Of a stretch of DNA of 54,927 nucleotides, positions 37,349 to 45,489 are shown piece by piece. This DNA is from an uncultured Bacteroidales bacterium. Its GTDB lineage: Bacteria > Bacteroidota > Bacteroidia > Bacteroidales > Bacteroidaceae. The stretch spans positions 1 to 54,927 of the forward strand of contig CALCHR010000076.1 in NCBI GenBank assembly GCA_937901185.1, read 5' to 3'. The translations under genes and the position numbers were made by a program. Positions within the stretch are counted from its first letter, which is position 1. Every line of letters begins with the position of its first letter. The notes beneath the pieces were generated by a model, which was not told the DNA's origin, made no database searches, and saw only the letters and a program-made list of their open reading frames with translations.

Positions 37349-37448
37349 AGATAACCTCAAATAGGTAAAGGGTGAGCTCCGGTTGGAGGAAGACCGGAGC
37401 TCGTACAACAAAAGGAGGAAACATCTATAAGATTATTTATCTTACAAT
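37349..37448 (-). promoter_or_regulatory. structured leader with CCUCC-loop hairpin
   Basis: Minus-strand leader of the gene at 37348. Perfect 10-bp stem GAGCTCCGGT / ACCGGAGCTC (37374-37383 with 37393-37402) with a 9-nt loop CTTCCTCCA; another unpaired TTTCCTCCTTTT is upstream (37411-37422). CCUCC loops could mask the gene's GAGG binding site or bind other mRNAs; similar to the candidate RNA at 21441-21665. Confidence 0.55.
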
Positions 37449-37450
37449 AT

Positions 37451-37479
37451 ATTATACGATATGTTTCCTGATAATTAAG
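37451..37479 (-). promoter_or_regulatory. promoter
   Basis: Minus strand CTTAAT, 17 bp, TATAAT, then ATATTGTAAG, the conserved initial-region sequence. Drives the gene at 36944-37348 through its leader. Confidence 0.6.
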
Positions 37480-37497
37480 TCTCAGAGTGTTTTAATC

Positions 37498-38028
37498 TTA
37501 TAGTCTAAACAGCAGGTCGAACAGGTCAGCGGCTTTGGTCAGGTCGCCGTTACGAGTGCTGTGAATAGTAGTCTCAAAGTCGCCATCCTTAAGGGTGAGG
37601 TGGTAACCTTCGGGATACTTGGCATTGAACTCACGCAATGCAGTTTCATAAACAGCTTCTGCCTTAGCTAACTTATCATGTACTGCGACCTTATCATTTT
37701 CGAATTCGGCCTTAAGCTTCTTCAAGCTCTCAGCATAGTTAGCAGTAATAGCAACCAGTTCATCCTTGTAGGACTTACGCGCAGCATTGAGTGCCTTGAA
37801 AGCCTCCTCAACTTTAGTCGCATCAGACTTCTTAGATGCGGCCTTTGCTTCCTTAGCGCGCTGAGCTTCAAAGTAGACAGCCTCAGCTTCGCGCAGAGCT
37901 TCTACAGTTTCAAAAGGCTTCTGCAAAATGTTTGAGTAGAAGGAGTAGGTAAGCTTACCTACCGTATCATTCATTGCCTTGCCTTCATTGGTCATGTTCT
38001 TTTCGAACTTGTTATAGTTATTTCTCAC
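37498..38028 (-). CDS. coiled-coil protein
   Basis: 176 aa. Central 100 residues are heptad-rich charged helix (AQRAKEAKAASKKSDATKVE and more). GTG start with AGGAGAG 10 nt upstream. The 115-bp gap ahead has an ACCACC / GGTGGT hairpin (38062-38091) and no strong promoter. Function unknown; structural or scaffold-like by composition only. Confidence 0.72.
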   Translation of the reverse strand: MRNNYNKFEKNMTNEGKAMNDTVGKLTYSFYSNILQKPFETVEALREAEAVYFEAQRAKEAKAASKKSDATKVEEAFKALNAARKSYKDELVAITANYAESLKKLKAEFENDKVAVHDKLAKAEAVYETALREFNAKYPEGYHLTLKDGDFETTIHSTRNGDLTKAADLFDLLFRL

Positions 38029-38144
38029 TTTAATTAAACTCTCCTATTAGTTTCTTGTTCTACCACCCAGAAGTCCTCTCATCTAGGTGGTTATATTAAA
38101 ATGAATTTCTAACCTGAGACACATTAGGGATTCACTTTATTTAA

Positions 38145-39953
38145 TTAATAATCGTCACCGAAGAGTCTGCGGTCACGCTCTTCTTCATAGCGTCTATCCC
38201 AGTAGTCATCCTCAGCAGCTTCCATTGCATCTGCGTAAGCAGCTTGGAATTTCTCACTATGACTTGCTTCTTCACTTGCTTCATCTTCAAAGTGGTCAAG
38301 CAGTTGCTGATAATACTTATCAACTAAGTCTTCAAGATGTTCATCGAAGAACTTTTCGAAAGTCTCTTCATCTTCGAGATCAGCACGGCCGCCGGGAAGA
38401 TCAGCAAAGTCTTCATCGACTAAGAACTTGCTTAGTAGAACATCGACTACCTTGTCGAGGTCAGCCTCATAGGTGTAAGGTCCTGTAAACTCACCTTCCT
38501 CGTAATCGGAAGGACTATCCCAAGTCGCAGGAATATATTTAGTAGCAACCATAGCAGTTAGGTTCTCGTAATCTAACTCTACAGTATCACCTTTGTTAGC
38601 ATCTTCGTGTAAACTTGCAGTAAGCAGTTCACGTGTTTTAAAGAACTCTGGATTATTTCCGTTATGCTGAATCAAAGCACTAGCTAGTCTATAGCAGTGG
38701 ATAAACTTTGAGTTATCAGTAGCATCGAGTTCATCTTTAGATACCTTAGCCATGTTAATGATTTCACGTGCTGCTGGAGAAAGCGCGCTAACCGCACAGT
38801 CAAATCTAATCATTCCGACTGGATTCCAAGAACTTACGATGTTATAGCCGAAATCTTCTTCGGGAGGTCTATCCTCAACCATACCACGATTGATAGCTTC
38901 CTGGGCAAAAGGTAATTGCATAAAGTCATCTCTAATTCTGGTTAACTTTGCAAAAGCTTTTTCCTCCAAGAAGTCACCATTACGATCTAAAGAGTTTTCA
39001 TCAAACTCTAGTGGAATTCTAAACGAAATTGCAACAATGTGCTGCATTAATTCATTAGCAGCAGAAGGGTCAGAGGCAAGTGCATCTAGAACTGCACGGT
39101 CACGAACCTTCTTGACTCCAGGATTCATGGTCTTATTTAATTCTTTCGCAGTATCCTTAATTTTCTTCAGTAGTTTATTACTCATAGAACTGCGAGATGG
39201 ATGAATGTCCTCAATGCGGTAATCAACGGTCTTACCGGCTCCACGACTTACCGTAATGATAATATTACCGGTCTCATCAATATGGAAGTCTGCAATTATA
39301 CCGTCGATGGTATAGCCAGATGCTGCCCACTTGGATACAATAGTATTATTAACAGACAGAGTATCATCGGGTGTTACACATCTGCTAACCTCAGGGTCTG
39401 CCTTAATCGCATTTAGAATCTGTTCTCTGGCTTCTGGAGCATTAGAAGCTAAATGACGAAAAGCTTCATCAAGACAATCATCATAAGATTTGTCATGTGA
39501 AGCAATTATGGATTGACACTCATGACACAACCAACCATAGTTATCATCATGATAACAGGTACTCTTGTCAAACAGGTCCTCACAACGCTTACACTCTACC
39601 ATGTCTTCGTTCTCTTCCATCATCTCAACGAGCTGACCAATTGTAGGCTCGACTGTTGGAACAAAAGGTTTGATAGTGTCATCGAACTCTTCATCAGAGT
39701 AAGCTAAGTCGTTCTTACTGAACTTAGTTTCAAATGCCTCGGGATTCTCGGCCATGACATCTTCCCAAGACCACACGGTTCCTAAGTCAGCATGACTGGT
39801 ACACTCACCAAAATCATTGCGGTCAACCTCAACCTGAGTGATGATAGGATTTTTATTTAAACAACCAAGTGCGAAACCTTTGGCATCATCAAAGAAATCA
39901 AAATGCTCATCTTCACAATGTGGGCATTTGACTATGTAAATATATTGAACCAT
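38145..39953 (-). CDS. large zinc-finger acidic protein
   Basis: 602 aa. N-terminal CPHC near the start; second cluster CKRCEDLFDKS...CYHDDNYGWLCHEC around residues 120-145 forms a zinc-ribbon. Middle is mixed alpha/beta; the last 150 residues are strongly acidic (DEEFDDTI..., EDEASEEASHSEKF, EEERDRRLFGDDY). Family found in large Clostridia phages with unknown role. Acidic tail could imitate nucleic acid. GGAGAAACATT before ATG. Confidence 0.78.
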   Translation of the reverse strand: MVQYIYIVKCPHCEDEHFDFFDDAKGFALGCLNKNPIITQVEVDRNDFGECTSHADLGTVWSWEDVMAENPEAFETKFSKNDLAYSDEEFDDTIKPFVPTVEPTIGQLVEMMEENEDMVECKRCEDLFDKSTCYHDDNYGWLCHECQSIIASHDKSYDDCLDEAFRHLASNAPEAREQILNAIKADPEVSRCVTPDDTLSVNNTIVSKWAASGYTIDGIIADFHIDETGNIIITVSRGAGKTVDYRIEDIHPSRSSMSNKLLKKIKDTAKELNKTMNPGVKKVRDRAVLDALASDPSAANELMQHIVAISFRIPLEFDENSLDRNGDFLEEKAFAKLTRIRDDFMQLPFAQEAINRGMVEDRPPEEDFGYNIVSSWNPVGMIRFDCAVSALSPAAREIINMAKVSKDELDATDNSKFIHCYRLASALIQHNGNNPEFFKTRELLTASLHEDANKGDTVELDYENLTAMVATKYIPATWDSPSDYEEGEFTGPYTYEADLDKVVDVLLSKFLVDEDFADLPGGRADLEDEETFEKFFDEHLEDLVDKYYQQLLDHFEDEASEEASHSEKFQAAYADAMEAAEDDYWDRRYEEERDRRLFGDDY

Positions 39954-39979
39954 AATGTTTCTCCTAACGTAAGTTAATC

Positions 39980-39995
39980 ATATAATTTAGCAATT
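39980..39995 (-). promoter_or_regulatory. recurrent TTGCTAAATTATAT motif
   Basis: Minus strand AATTGCTAAATTATAT between the methyltransferase gene's stop and the gene at 39953. Matches the motif at 11821 and 49701. It overlaps the last codons of the methyltransferase. Confidence 0.45.
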
Positions 39996-40820
39996 AATAT
40001 TAGTGATGATTAACTCATTTGCAGACCGGCCAGTTCCTTTACAGCTAACAGTGCGTTTTACTGAAACTTCATGAATTATGAAATCCTTGAATAGGTCTTT
40101 GACTTCTGGTGTGCTTTCGTTAAACACAATAATGTTACACCCAAGACGAGACAACCGATCGCACTCCACTTTAAGACTTTCCGTGTCATCCCAAGTAAAA
40201 CCTTCTTTCTGATAACTGGTGTGATTGGTTTGTGTGTAAGGAGGATCCAGAATTATAATGTCTCCTGGTTTAGCCATGCTCGTTATTTTATCGTAAGAGG
40301 CACAAACGAAATCGATCGAGTTTCTGGAGTCATTGAAATAAGTAGACAACTCTCGAATCTTTTCTGATTGCACGATGTCTATAGGATTACCGGAGGATGA
40401 ACGTCCAAGAGGTGTGTTAAAGTAACCTTTACTGTTAACACGATATAACCCATTGAAACAGGTTTTGTTCAGATAGATAAACCGACTGGCTCTCGACACA
40501 GGATTAAGTGTTTTAAAATCTGGAAATTTATCCCACGCACGCACTTCATAGAAATACTCCGGCGAGTGTGAGAGTTGCATCCACATGAGACTACCGATTA
40601 ACTCGTCAGGTTCATCTTTAATAATACTGTACATGTTAATTAACTCTGAATTGAGATCACCTAGAACCAGCTTACTAGGCTGAAGGGCGAGAGCTAAAGA
40701 AGCACCGCCGCAAAAAGGCTCGAAGTAGGTACCGGCAGAAAGCATTTCAGGAGTGATAAGATTCTTCACATATTCAATAGCCCATGTTTTTCCACCAGAC
40801 CATTTAATAATAGGTTTCAT
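39987..40820 (-). CDS. DNA adenine methyltransferase, D12 class
   Basis: 277 aa. Transfers methyl from S-adenosylmethionine to adenine N6. Seen: WSGGK (7-11), SAM-binding FEPFCGG (33-39), catalytic DPPY (192-195) and the FYEVRAW...NKTCFNGLYRVN block typical of Dam/MTaseD12. Start ATG behind GGGAGTGATAAT. No partner endonuclease visible, so a solitary enzyme, probably protecting or marking phage DNA. Recognition site (often GATC) is not certain. Confidence 0.94.
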   Translation of the reverse strand: MKPIIKWSGGKTWAIEYVKNLITPEMLSAGTYFEPFCGGASLALALQPSKLVLGDLNSELINMYSIIKDEPDELIGSLMWMQLSHSPEYFYEVRAWDKFPDFKTLNPVSRASRFIYLNKTCFNGLYRVNSKGYFNTPLGRSSSGNPIDIVQSEKIRELSTYFNDSRNSIDFVCASYDKITSMAKPGDIIILDPPYTQTNHTSYQKEGFTWDDTESLKVECDRLSRLGCNIIVFNESTPEVKDLFKDFIIHEVSVKRTVSCKGTGRSANELIITNINC

Positions 40821-40857
40821 ATTATCACTCCCTTATAAATTTATTTATATAAATATT

Positions 40858-40886
40858 ATTATAATATACAATAGCTTACAATTAGA
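40858..40886 (-). promoter_or_regulatory. promoter-like sequence
   Basis: Minus strand TCTAAT, 17 bp, TATAAT, in the 80-bp AT-rich strip before the methyltransferase. -35 is weak. Confidence 0.45.
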
Positions 40887-40900
40887 AATAACGAAACTTT

Positions 40901-41344
40901 TTAAATTTCCTCGAGTAATCCGGACTTATAGAGTAAGGACTCGGATTCCATGATCAGCAGATCAATATCTACTAAAGTCGAGCTACGTACTAAGAAGACT
41001 TTTAATACACGGCCGCGGTACGATAACCGAATATCCCGGAAGTCACCGTTGTGAAACCACTCGAGTTTCGCACCCTGTAATTCCGGAGATTTCGGAAAAG
41101 TCGTAATTAGATCAAGTTTACGATCAACAAACTTACACATGTCTTCTTTGTAGTAGATATTGTTTAAGCCAAGTTCGACAATACAATCTCCCCACTGCCC
41201 GGCACAGCGAACACCTGCCGGGTCAGATAGGAAATTAATCTCTTGTCCTCTATAAGTTATGGTATCATATCTAACAGGAAACTCAGAGGTCGCGGAGGAT
41301 CGCTCTAAGTTCGTCATCGAGTCTGCTGTTGGTAGCTTGACCAT
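40901..41344 (-). CDS. hypothetical protein
   Basis: 147 aa from MVKLPTADSMTNLERSSATS, ATG 9 nt after GGAG. It overlaps the helicase gene's end by 62 bases. Beta-rich core (RYDTITYRGQEINFLSDPAG, EWFHNGDFRDIRLSYRGRVL). Position after the helicase suggests shared function, but none is visible. Confidence 0.68.
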   Translation of the reverse strand: MVKLPTADSMTNLERSSATSEFPVRYDTITYRGQEINFLSDPAGVRCAGQWGDCIVELGLNNIYYKEDMCKFVDRKLDLITTFPKSPELQGAKLEWFHNGDFRDIRLSYRGRVLKVFLVRSSTLVDIDLLIMESESLLYKSGLLEEI

Positions 41345-43013
41345 TTTGTTCGACTCCATCTACTAGATACTCTCCTAATTCTTTCTTAGTCTCGATAATC
41401 TGTTGAACACGTTCGTCAATAGTATCACCGCAAAGTAAGACTGTGATGAAAGCAGGACGTGTATTATTGACACGCCAGATACGGTCAGTACCCTGGTCGA
41501 ACATAGCGGCTGTGTATGGAGTATCGATGCAGATTAAATATGATGCTGCATTAAGTGTCCAGCCAGTACCGACTTTTCCCCAAGTACCGATGAAGACCTG
41601 CTCTTCCGGATCCTCTTGGAACTTGTCTACGTTTCTAGCAACTATTCCGTCAGGGACATCACCTGTATTAACACTATACCGAAATTGTCCGAGTTTCGTT
41701 GCTAACTCATTTATAGTTTCTTTGAAGACAGAAAGCACGACAACCTTTTCACCTTGAGAGGTAAGCTCTTGAATTAGTTCAACGCATCGGTCTACCTTAC
41801 ATGAACTAATTGACTGTGAAGTCAGTAAGCTGGGACACGCGGTGGCCTGACGGAGTCGGGTTGTTAATGCCAGCAGATTAGCAGACTTGAGAGTAATCTT
41901 ATCTGCTTCTTCCTTGACGCCTTCTTTGATAGCTTCGTAAAACTTACGTTGGCTATCTTCCATTTCTAGAATCTCAAGTTTAACCGACTTTGGCGGCATA
42001 TCAGATCTGACTTGGTCTAATGTGCGGCGCAGAGAACAACTCTCAATTTCTTCTCGAAGAACTTCTAGGTTCTTAAAGCCAATTACCTGAGAGTCCTTGA
42101 TTCCACCTAAGTTACAGTACTGTGACTTGTAAGTAGTAAGGATGGACTGATCGTTACCTGTCCAAGAAAGTGGAACGTAGGCAGACAATGGGTTGTTGGT
42201 AATGAGCGTACCTGTAGCTGCTACCTTGAAAGGTGCCTCAAGCTTAAGTAAGTTAGTACCTTGCTGAGACGTTTTAGTTGCAGCCTTATGTGCTTCATCG
42301 AAAGCAATCATGCCAAACTTGTTACTTGACTTTTTAAAAGCTTCAATGATCCGGTCATCTCGTAGACTCTCAAGGTTAGTGATAACGAAGAATTCCTCAA
42401 TAGGATTCTTTAACTGTTCTGCGCGTTTATCCATGGGTCTATACCGCACAGTACCAGTTCTAGTAGTGTACTCACCTAAGACGACTGCAGACTCGGTCGA
42501 GAACTTCTGAATCTCTTTCTTCCAGTTCTGCTTCAGTGAGTTGACTCCGCAGATGATAAAGCAGTGATCAATAACACCACGACGCTTTAGTGTTTCAGCC
42601 AACCAGATAATTGAGTTAGTTTTACCAAGACCCATCGAGTCGAGTAGTAACCACTTCTCACGAGACAGTCCGTAGTTAATAGCTTCAAGCTGATGATCAA
42701 AAGGTTTCATCTTAAACGAAACTTCTTCAGTTTCAGATAAAGGTTTTAGGTCGAACTGTGTGGCCGCCCGAAATTCCCCGGATTCCGGAGTATTCAGTAA
42801 GCTTAGTTGAATCTCATCTAAGAAGGTAAGGTTATCTAGTAATCTGCCTAGATAGCAAACAGGCAACTCCCAGACATTATCCCGCTTATGATAATAGAAA
42901 GTAGGAATAGTCTTTAGGGCGTCGACCACATAAGGATTATAATCAAAGGTAACACAGATAGAAGATAATCCTGAAATTTTCTTAGGTGGAGATATCTCAG
43001 TTATATAAATCAA
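41283..43013 (-). CDS. SNF2-family DNA helicase/translocase
   Basis: 576 aa. DNA-dependent ATPase moving along duplex DNA. N-terminal 100 residues are HARP-like or unknown; then DSMGLGKT (Walker A, 125-132), a DEAH box (239-242), ATGT (266-269, motif III), and motifs V-VI GTGWTLNAASYLICID and QGTDRIWR (507-514) with the final Arg finger. TTG start, AGGAG 8 nt upstream. Probably remodels replication or recombination forks, or aids replication. No nuclease domain. Confidence 0.92.
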   Translation of the reverse strand: MIYITEISPPKKISGLSSICVTFDYNPYVVDALKTIPTFYYHKRDNVWELPVCYLGRLLDNLTFLDEIQLSLLNTPESGEFRAATQFDLKPLSETEEVSFKMKPFDHQLEAINYGLSREKWLLLDSMGLGKTNSIIWLAETLKRRGVIDHCFIICGVNSLKQNWKKEIQKFSTESAVVLGEYTTRTGTVRYRPMDKRAEQLKNPIEEFFVITNLESLRDDRIIEAFKKSSNKFGMIAFDEAHKAATKTSQQGTNLLKLEAPFKVAATGTLITNNPLSAYVPLSWTGNDQSILTTYKSQYCNLGGIKDSQVIGFKNLEVLREEIESCSLRRTLDQVRSDMPPKSVKLEILEMEDSQRKFYEAIKEGVKEEADKITLKSANLLALTTRLRQATACPSLLTSQSISSCKVDRCVELIQELTSQGEKVVVLSVFKETINELATKLGQFRYSVNTGDVPDGIVARNVDKFQEDPEEQVFIGTWGKVGTGWTLNAASYLICIDTPYTAAMFDQGTDRIWRVNNTRPAFITVLLCGDTIDERVQQIIETKKELGEYLVDGVEQNGQATNSRLDDELRAILRDL

Positions 43014-43087
43014 AATGAAATCTCCTAAGTTACAAACGAAATTAATGTAATTACCGTAATCTCTGGAGTTACAGAAATGTAATATAT

Positions 43088-43136
43088 GTAATTTCGGTAA
43101 TTACCGAAATTACGCGCGCACGCGTATACGCGCGTA
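43088..43136. repeat. 26-bp perfect palindrome and alternating CG tract
   Basis: 43088-43113 is a perfect palindrome with half-site GTAATTTCGGTAA. The overlapping 43111-43136 strictly alternates pyrimidine and purine and has TACGCGCG / CGCGCGTA arms. A second CGGTAATTAC half-site is near 43050. Located upstream of the helicase gene; operator or replication element. Confidence 0.6.
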
Positions 43137-43142
43137 AGGAAA

Positions 43143-43200
43143 CAGGCTAAATTTGGCTTAGAACTGGAAAAATGTGCAAATAATAGCCAAAAATAGCCTG
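43143..43200 (-). terminator. imperfect hairpin after the zinc-ribbon gene
   Basis: CAGGCTA...TTGGCT pairs with AGCCAA...TAGCCTG (7 and 6 bp with a 3x3 internal loop) with 26 nt between. On the minus strand TTTCC follows, so it may end the gene at 43222-43530. Weak U-tract. Confidence 0.5.
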
Positions 43201-43221
43201 AAAAACGTGCGACTTATTAAA

Positions 43222-43530
43222 TTAATCTAAAAGAGATACATATTGTGAGCTAAAATCCCTCTCAGGTGCCTCTTCCTTAGCCTTATAGGTAACAGTTGCC
43301 TCGACTACGAAAGGCTTATTGCATGATTCGCAGGTAAAATGCTCCACTGGATCAGGTTGACGCTCCGGAGTAGTGTAATCCTCATAGATTATCTTACCAA
43401 GACCATCCTTAACTATTTCATCAGGCTGGCCGATCAGGGCTCCTGGCATGTAAATTTCTCCAGGAAGATATTCCATACCACAATGTGGGCACTTAATAAC
43501 AGGGGTTTTATGTAAAATTTGATTCTTCAT
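43222..43530 (-). CDS. zinc-ribbon protein
   Basis: 102 aa. KCPHCGMEYLPGEIYMPGAL then FTCESCNKPFVVEATVTYK: a two-knuckle zinc ribbon with an insertion of about 45 residues. AAGGAGCCTTCG before ATG. Preceded by the long gene-free strip, so its leader may be about 240 nt. Role unknown. Confidence 0.77.
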   Translation of the reverse strand: MKNQILHKTPVIKCPHCGMEYLPGEIYMPGALIGQPDEIVKDGLGKIIYEDYTTPERQPDPVEHFTCESCNKPFVVEATVTYKAKEEAPERDFSSQYVSLLD

Positions 43531-43595
43531 CGAAGGCTCCTTGAGTTTTTCTAAAAATTTCTGGAAAATATATGCACGCGCGCGTTCAGCGCTAT

Positions 43596-43660
43596 ATTAT
43601 ATATTTATATATTATATATCTTTTTCTTAACTTAAGATATATAATATATAAATATATAAT
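43596..43660. repeat. 25-bp AT inverted repeat
   Basis: Arms 43596-43620 and 43636-43660 are exact reverse complements made only of A/T except one G-C pair; the inner 15 bases add two more pairs. Could extrude as a cruciform or form an RNA stem. Confidence 0.8.
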
Positions 43661-43772
43661 TTTTTGACTAAAGTCGACTTTTAGTCAGTATCAGTAAGTA
43701 TATCAGTCCCTGACGGGACTGCCGGCCAAGCCGGCATAGACATAAGAAATGATAATAGAACATCTCTAACAT

Positions 43773-43801
43773 ATTATACAACATGAAGTTTATTAATTTA
43801 A
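43773..43801 (-). promoter_or_regulatory. promoter inside the gene-free strip
   Basis: Minus strand TTAAAT, 17 bp, TATAAT. Would produce a roughly 240-nt leader for the gene at 43222-43530 that contains the GC hairpins and the AT repeat, or a separate RNA. Confidence 0.65.
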
Positions 43802-43836
43802 TAGTTTTATAAAAAATTTTTTCAGTTTTTATTCAT

Positions 43837-43876
43837 TTATTAAATTATTAAATCATTAAATTATTGAATTAATAAC
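43837..43876. repeat. five tandem AT-rich octamers
   Basis: Units TTATTAAA, TTATTAAA, TCATTAAA, TTATTGAA and TTAATAAC follow one another without gaps. Pattern is like a DNA unwinding element; simple AT drift is the alternative. Confidence 0.6.
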
Positions 43877-44135
43877 ATGTTAATTTTTTGTGAATTTTGT
43901 GTGGAGTCCCTGGACGGCCTCTGTGAGCCTTTTAGAAAAAGAGTATACGATGCCAGGGTTTTTATAAAAACGTCGTGACGGACATGTCACAGTCTCATAC
44001 AAAGCATAGAATCATATCTATATACATAATGTGGTAAGTTTGGTTGGTCATGGTGAGCTTTTTATAAAGGCCTAATAGAAAGATACTCCTAAAAAGAAAT
44101 GCCTTTAAAACGTGACCAGAAGCCTCTCAGAGCTA

Positions 44136-44171
44136 TTAAAAAACTCCCGAAGAAAATCAACGGGAGTTTAT
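44136..44171 (-). terminator. Rho-independent terminator
   Basis: Stem AAACTCCCG / CGGGAGTTT with an 11-nt loop, T-rich on the minus strand (TTTTTTAATAG). Ends the appendage-gene operon. Confidence 0.88.
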
Positions 44172-44175
44172 TATA

Positions 44176-45471
44176 TTATTCAGACTCAGCCCAGCCTGAT
44201 GGTGTTTTAATCTTTACAAGATCAGCTTCTTGCCAACCGCCATTGTCCCAGACTTTTACAATGCCCTCAATACAGTCATTACCAGACCTAATTCGCATTA
44301 CACCAGCATTCAAGACTTCAAGCTCCGCCGAATTTGCTTCACTACTAAGCAGCAGTGCCTTTTTAGCATTTTTAGCATAAGCTTGAACACGTACTTTTAC
44401 TTTGTTGCCTGCTGTAAAACCAAAGTCAACTGGATTAAAGACAATACTACAATCAGTGGTATTCCTATCTAAGAACGCACTTGTTCCAGTTCCTTTTGTA
44501 ATAACGGAACTACCTGTTGTTGCCACAAGTCCAGTAATTTCTTTATCATCCTTATAGACACGAATTCTGTAACCGGCTATGCTAGAATTGGTGTTAACAG
44601 GAGTCGCCGCCGACCATGTATAAGTCCAGTTTTCTTTGACAGTTAATCGTGACTTATTATAAGAAATTTGTGGCACTCCTGGGGCGTTCGGTGCTTTATA
44701 GTTTTTAATTGCTAAAGACTTGGTTGTAGTTTTAGCATTACCATAGGTACCCGTAGTAACAGCTTTTGCATATACCGTGATAGTAGCTTGAGTTTTATCT
44801 GACGGCAACGTCTGTGCAGTTGCAAGACCGCTATTACCGTACTTGGTATCATATCCCCAACTGTAAGTTGTTGTAGCGGTGTTGTTAGTACCGTTTGCAC
44901 CGTCTGTACCAGTGATTGTAAAAGTATTATTTCCGTTGTCAGTAATCGTTAAAGCCGGTGCTCCGACGTCAGTAGCTACTGTAGAACTTACAGCCACGGA
45001 AATTGCTTTGGCTGCCTGTGTAACTCGAAGTACTTGACCACGCCATTCACTATCCTTATAATGATTATAAAAACCTAAGGCATTTCTGTTTGATGTAGAT
45101 GTAGCATTGTTACCATCATTACAAATCCAGAGTTCTGGTATTGTGAAAGTAGTATCAGAATAACCTTTACTGACATCAAAAGTCGATTCAGCTATGTAAG
45201 GCCAACTTGCTTTGGTATTCTGAGTATGCACTGTTTTGAGCTTATGCAGTGTACGTTTTTTTTCATCTGTTGGATCAAGTAGAACATAGAACATATCCCA
45301 CAAATCGCCAGAGCTAGTCTTGTCAAGTTTAAATCTGAAAGTTACTTTGGTAGGAGTTACCGTAGTGTCATCATACTGTAAGGTAAGAAGCGGATGATTC
45401 GCAAAATCTTTTTGATATGGAAAAACAGCTTTTACTTTATAGGTGCTTTGATCAATATTTACCCAAGCCAT
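44176..45471 (-). CDS. FN3-like phage appendage protein, paralog of the next gene
   Basis: 431 aa. Variable N-terminal 165 residues; then an Ig/FN3-like part (LTITDNGNNTFTITGTDGAN ... YAKAVTTGTYGNAKTTT), a second domain (NAPGVPQISYNKSRLTVKEN) and a C-terminal cap GVMRIRSGND...WQEADLVKIKTPSGW. The upstream gene shares everything but the N-terminus. Likely tail or baseplate decoration that binds sugars or host surface. GGAGG 8 nt before ATG. Confidence 0.72.
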   Translation of the reverse strand: MAWVNIDQSTYKVKAVFPYQKDFANHPLLTLQYDDTTVTPTKVTFRFKLDKTSSGDLWDMFYVLLDPTDEKKRTLHKLKTVHTQNTKASWPYIAESTFDVSKGYSDTTFTIPELWICNDGNNATSTSNRNALGFYNHYKDSEWRGQVLRVTQAAKAISVAVSSTVATDVGAPALTITDNGNNTFTITGTDGANGTNNTATTTYSWGYDTKYGNSGLATAQTLPSDKTQATITVYAKAVTTGTYGNAKTTTKSLAIKNYKAPNAPGVPQISYNKSRLTVKENWTYTWSAATPVNTNSSIAGYRIRVYKDDKEITGLVATTGSSVITKGTGTSAFLDRNTTDCSIVFNPVDFGFTAGNKVKVRVQAYAKNAKKALLLSSEANSAELEVLNAGVMRIRSGNDCIEGIVKVWDNGGWQEADLVKIKTPSGWAESE

Positions 45472-45489
45472 TATTACATCCTCCTTACC

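Larger units (their letters stand above)
43531..44135. other. gene-free structured strip, candidate origin or RNA locus
   Basis: About 600 bp with no credible gene on either strand. From low to high: a CG alternating tract (43571-43585); 25-bp perfect AT inverted repeat (43596-43620 with 43636-43660); near-palindrome with GTCGAC centre (43666-43686); hairpins CAGTCCC / GGGACTG (43704-43721) and GCCGGC / GCCGGC (43721-43735); promoter (43773-43801); five tandem octamers like TTATTAAA (43837-43876); CCCTGG / CCAGGG (43908-43913 with 43953-43958); GTGAC / GTCAC hairpin (43975-43990). Iterons plus AT-rich octamers fit a replication origin; hairpins also fit a structured RNA. Confidence 0.5.

Noticed and set aside
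44000..44080. 18-codon minus-strand frame in the gene-free strip
   Set aside because: No binding site, no similarity, in an AT-rich structured region.
43531..44135. CRISPR array or tRNA cluster
   Set aside because: Repeats are inverted or 8-bp tandem units, without equal spacers, and no cloverleaf could be drawn.
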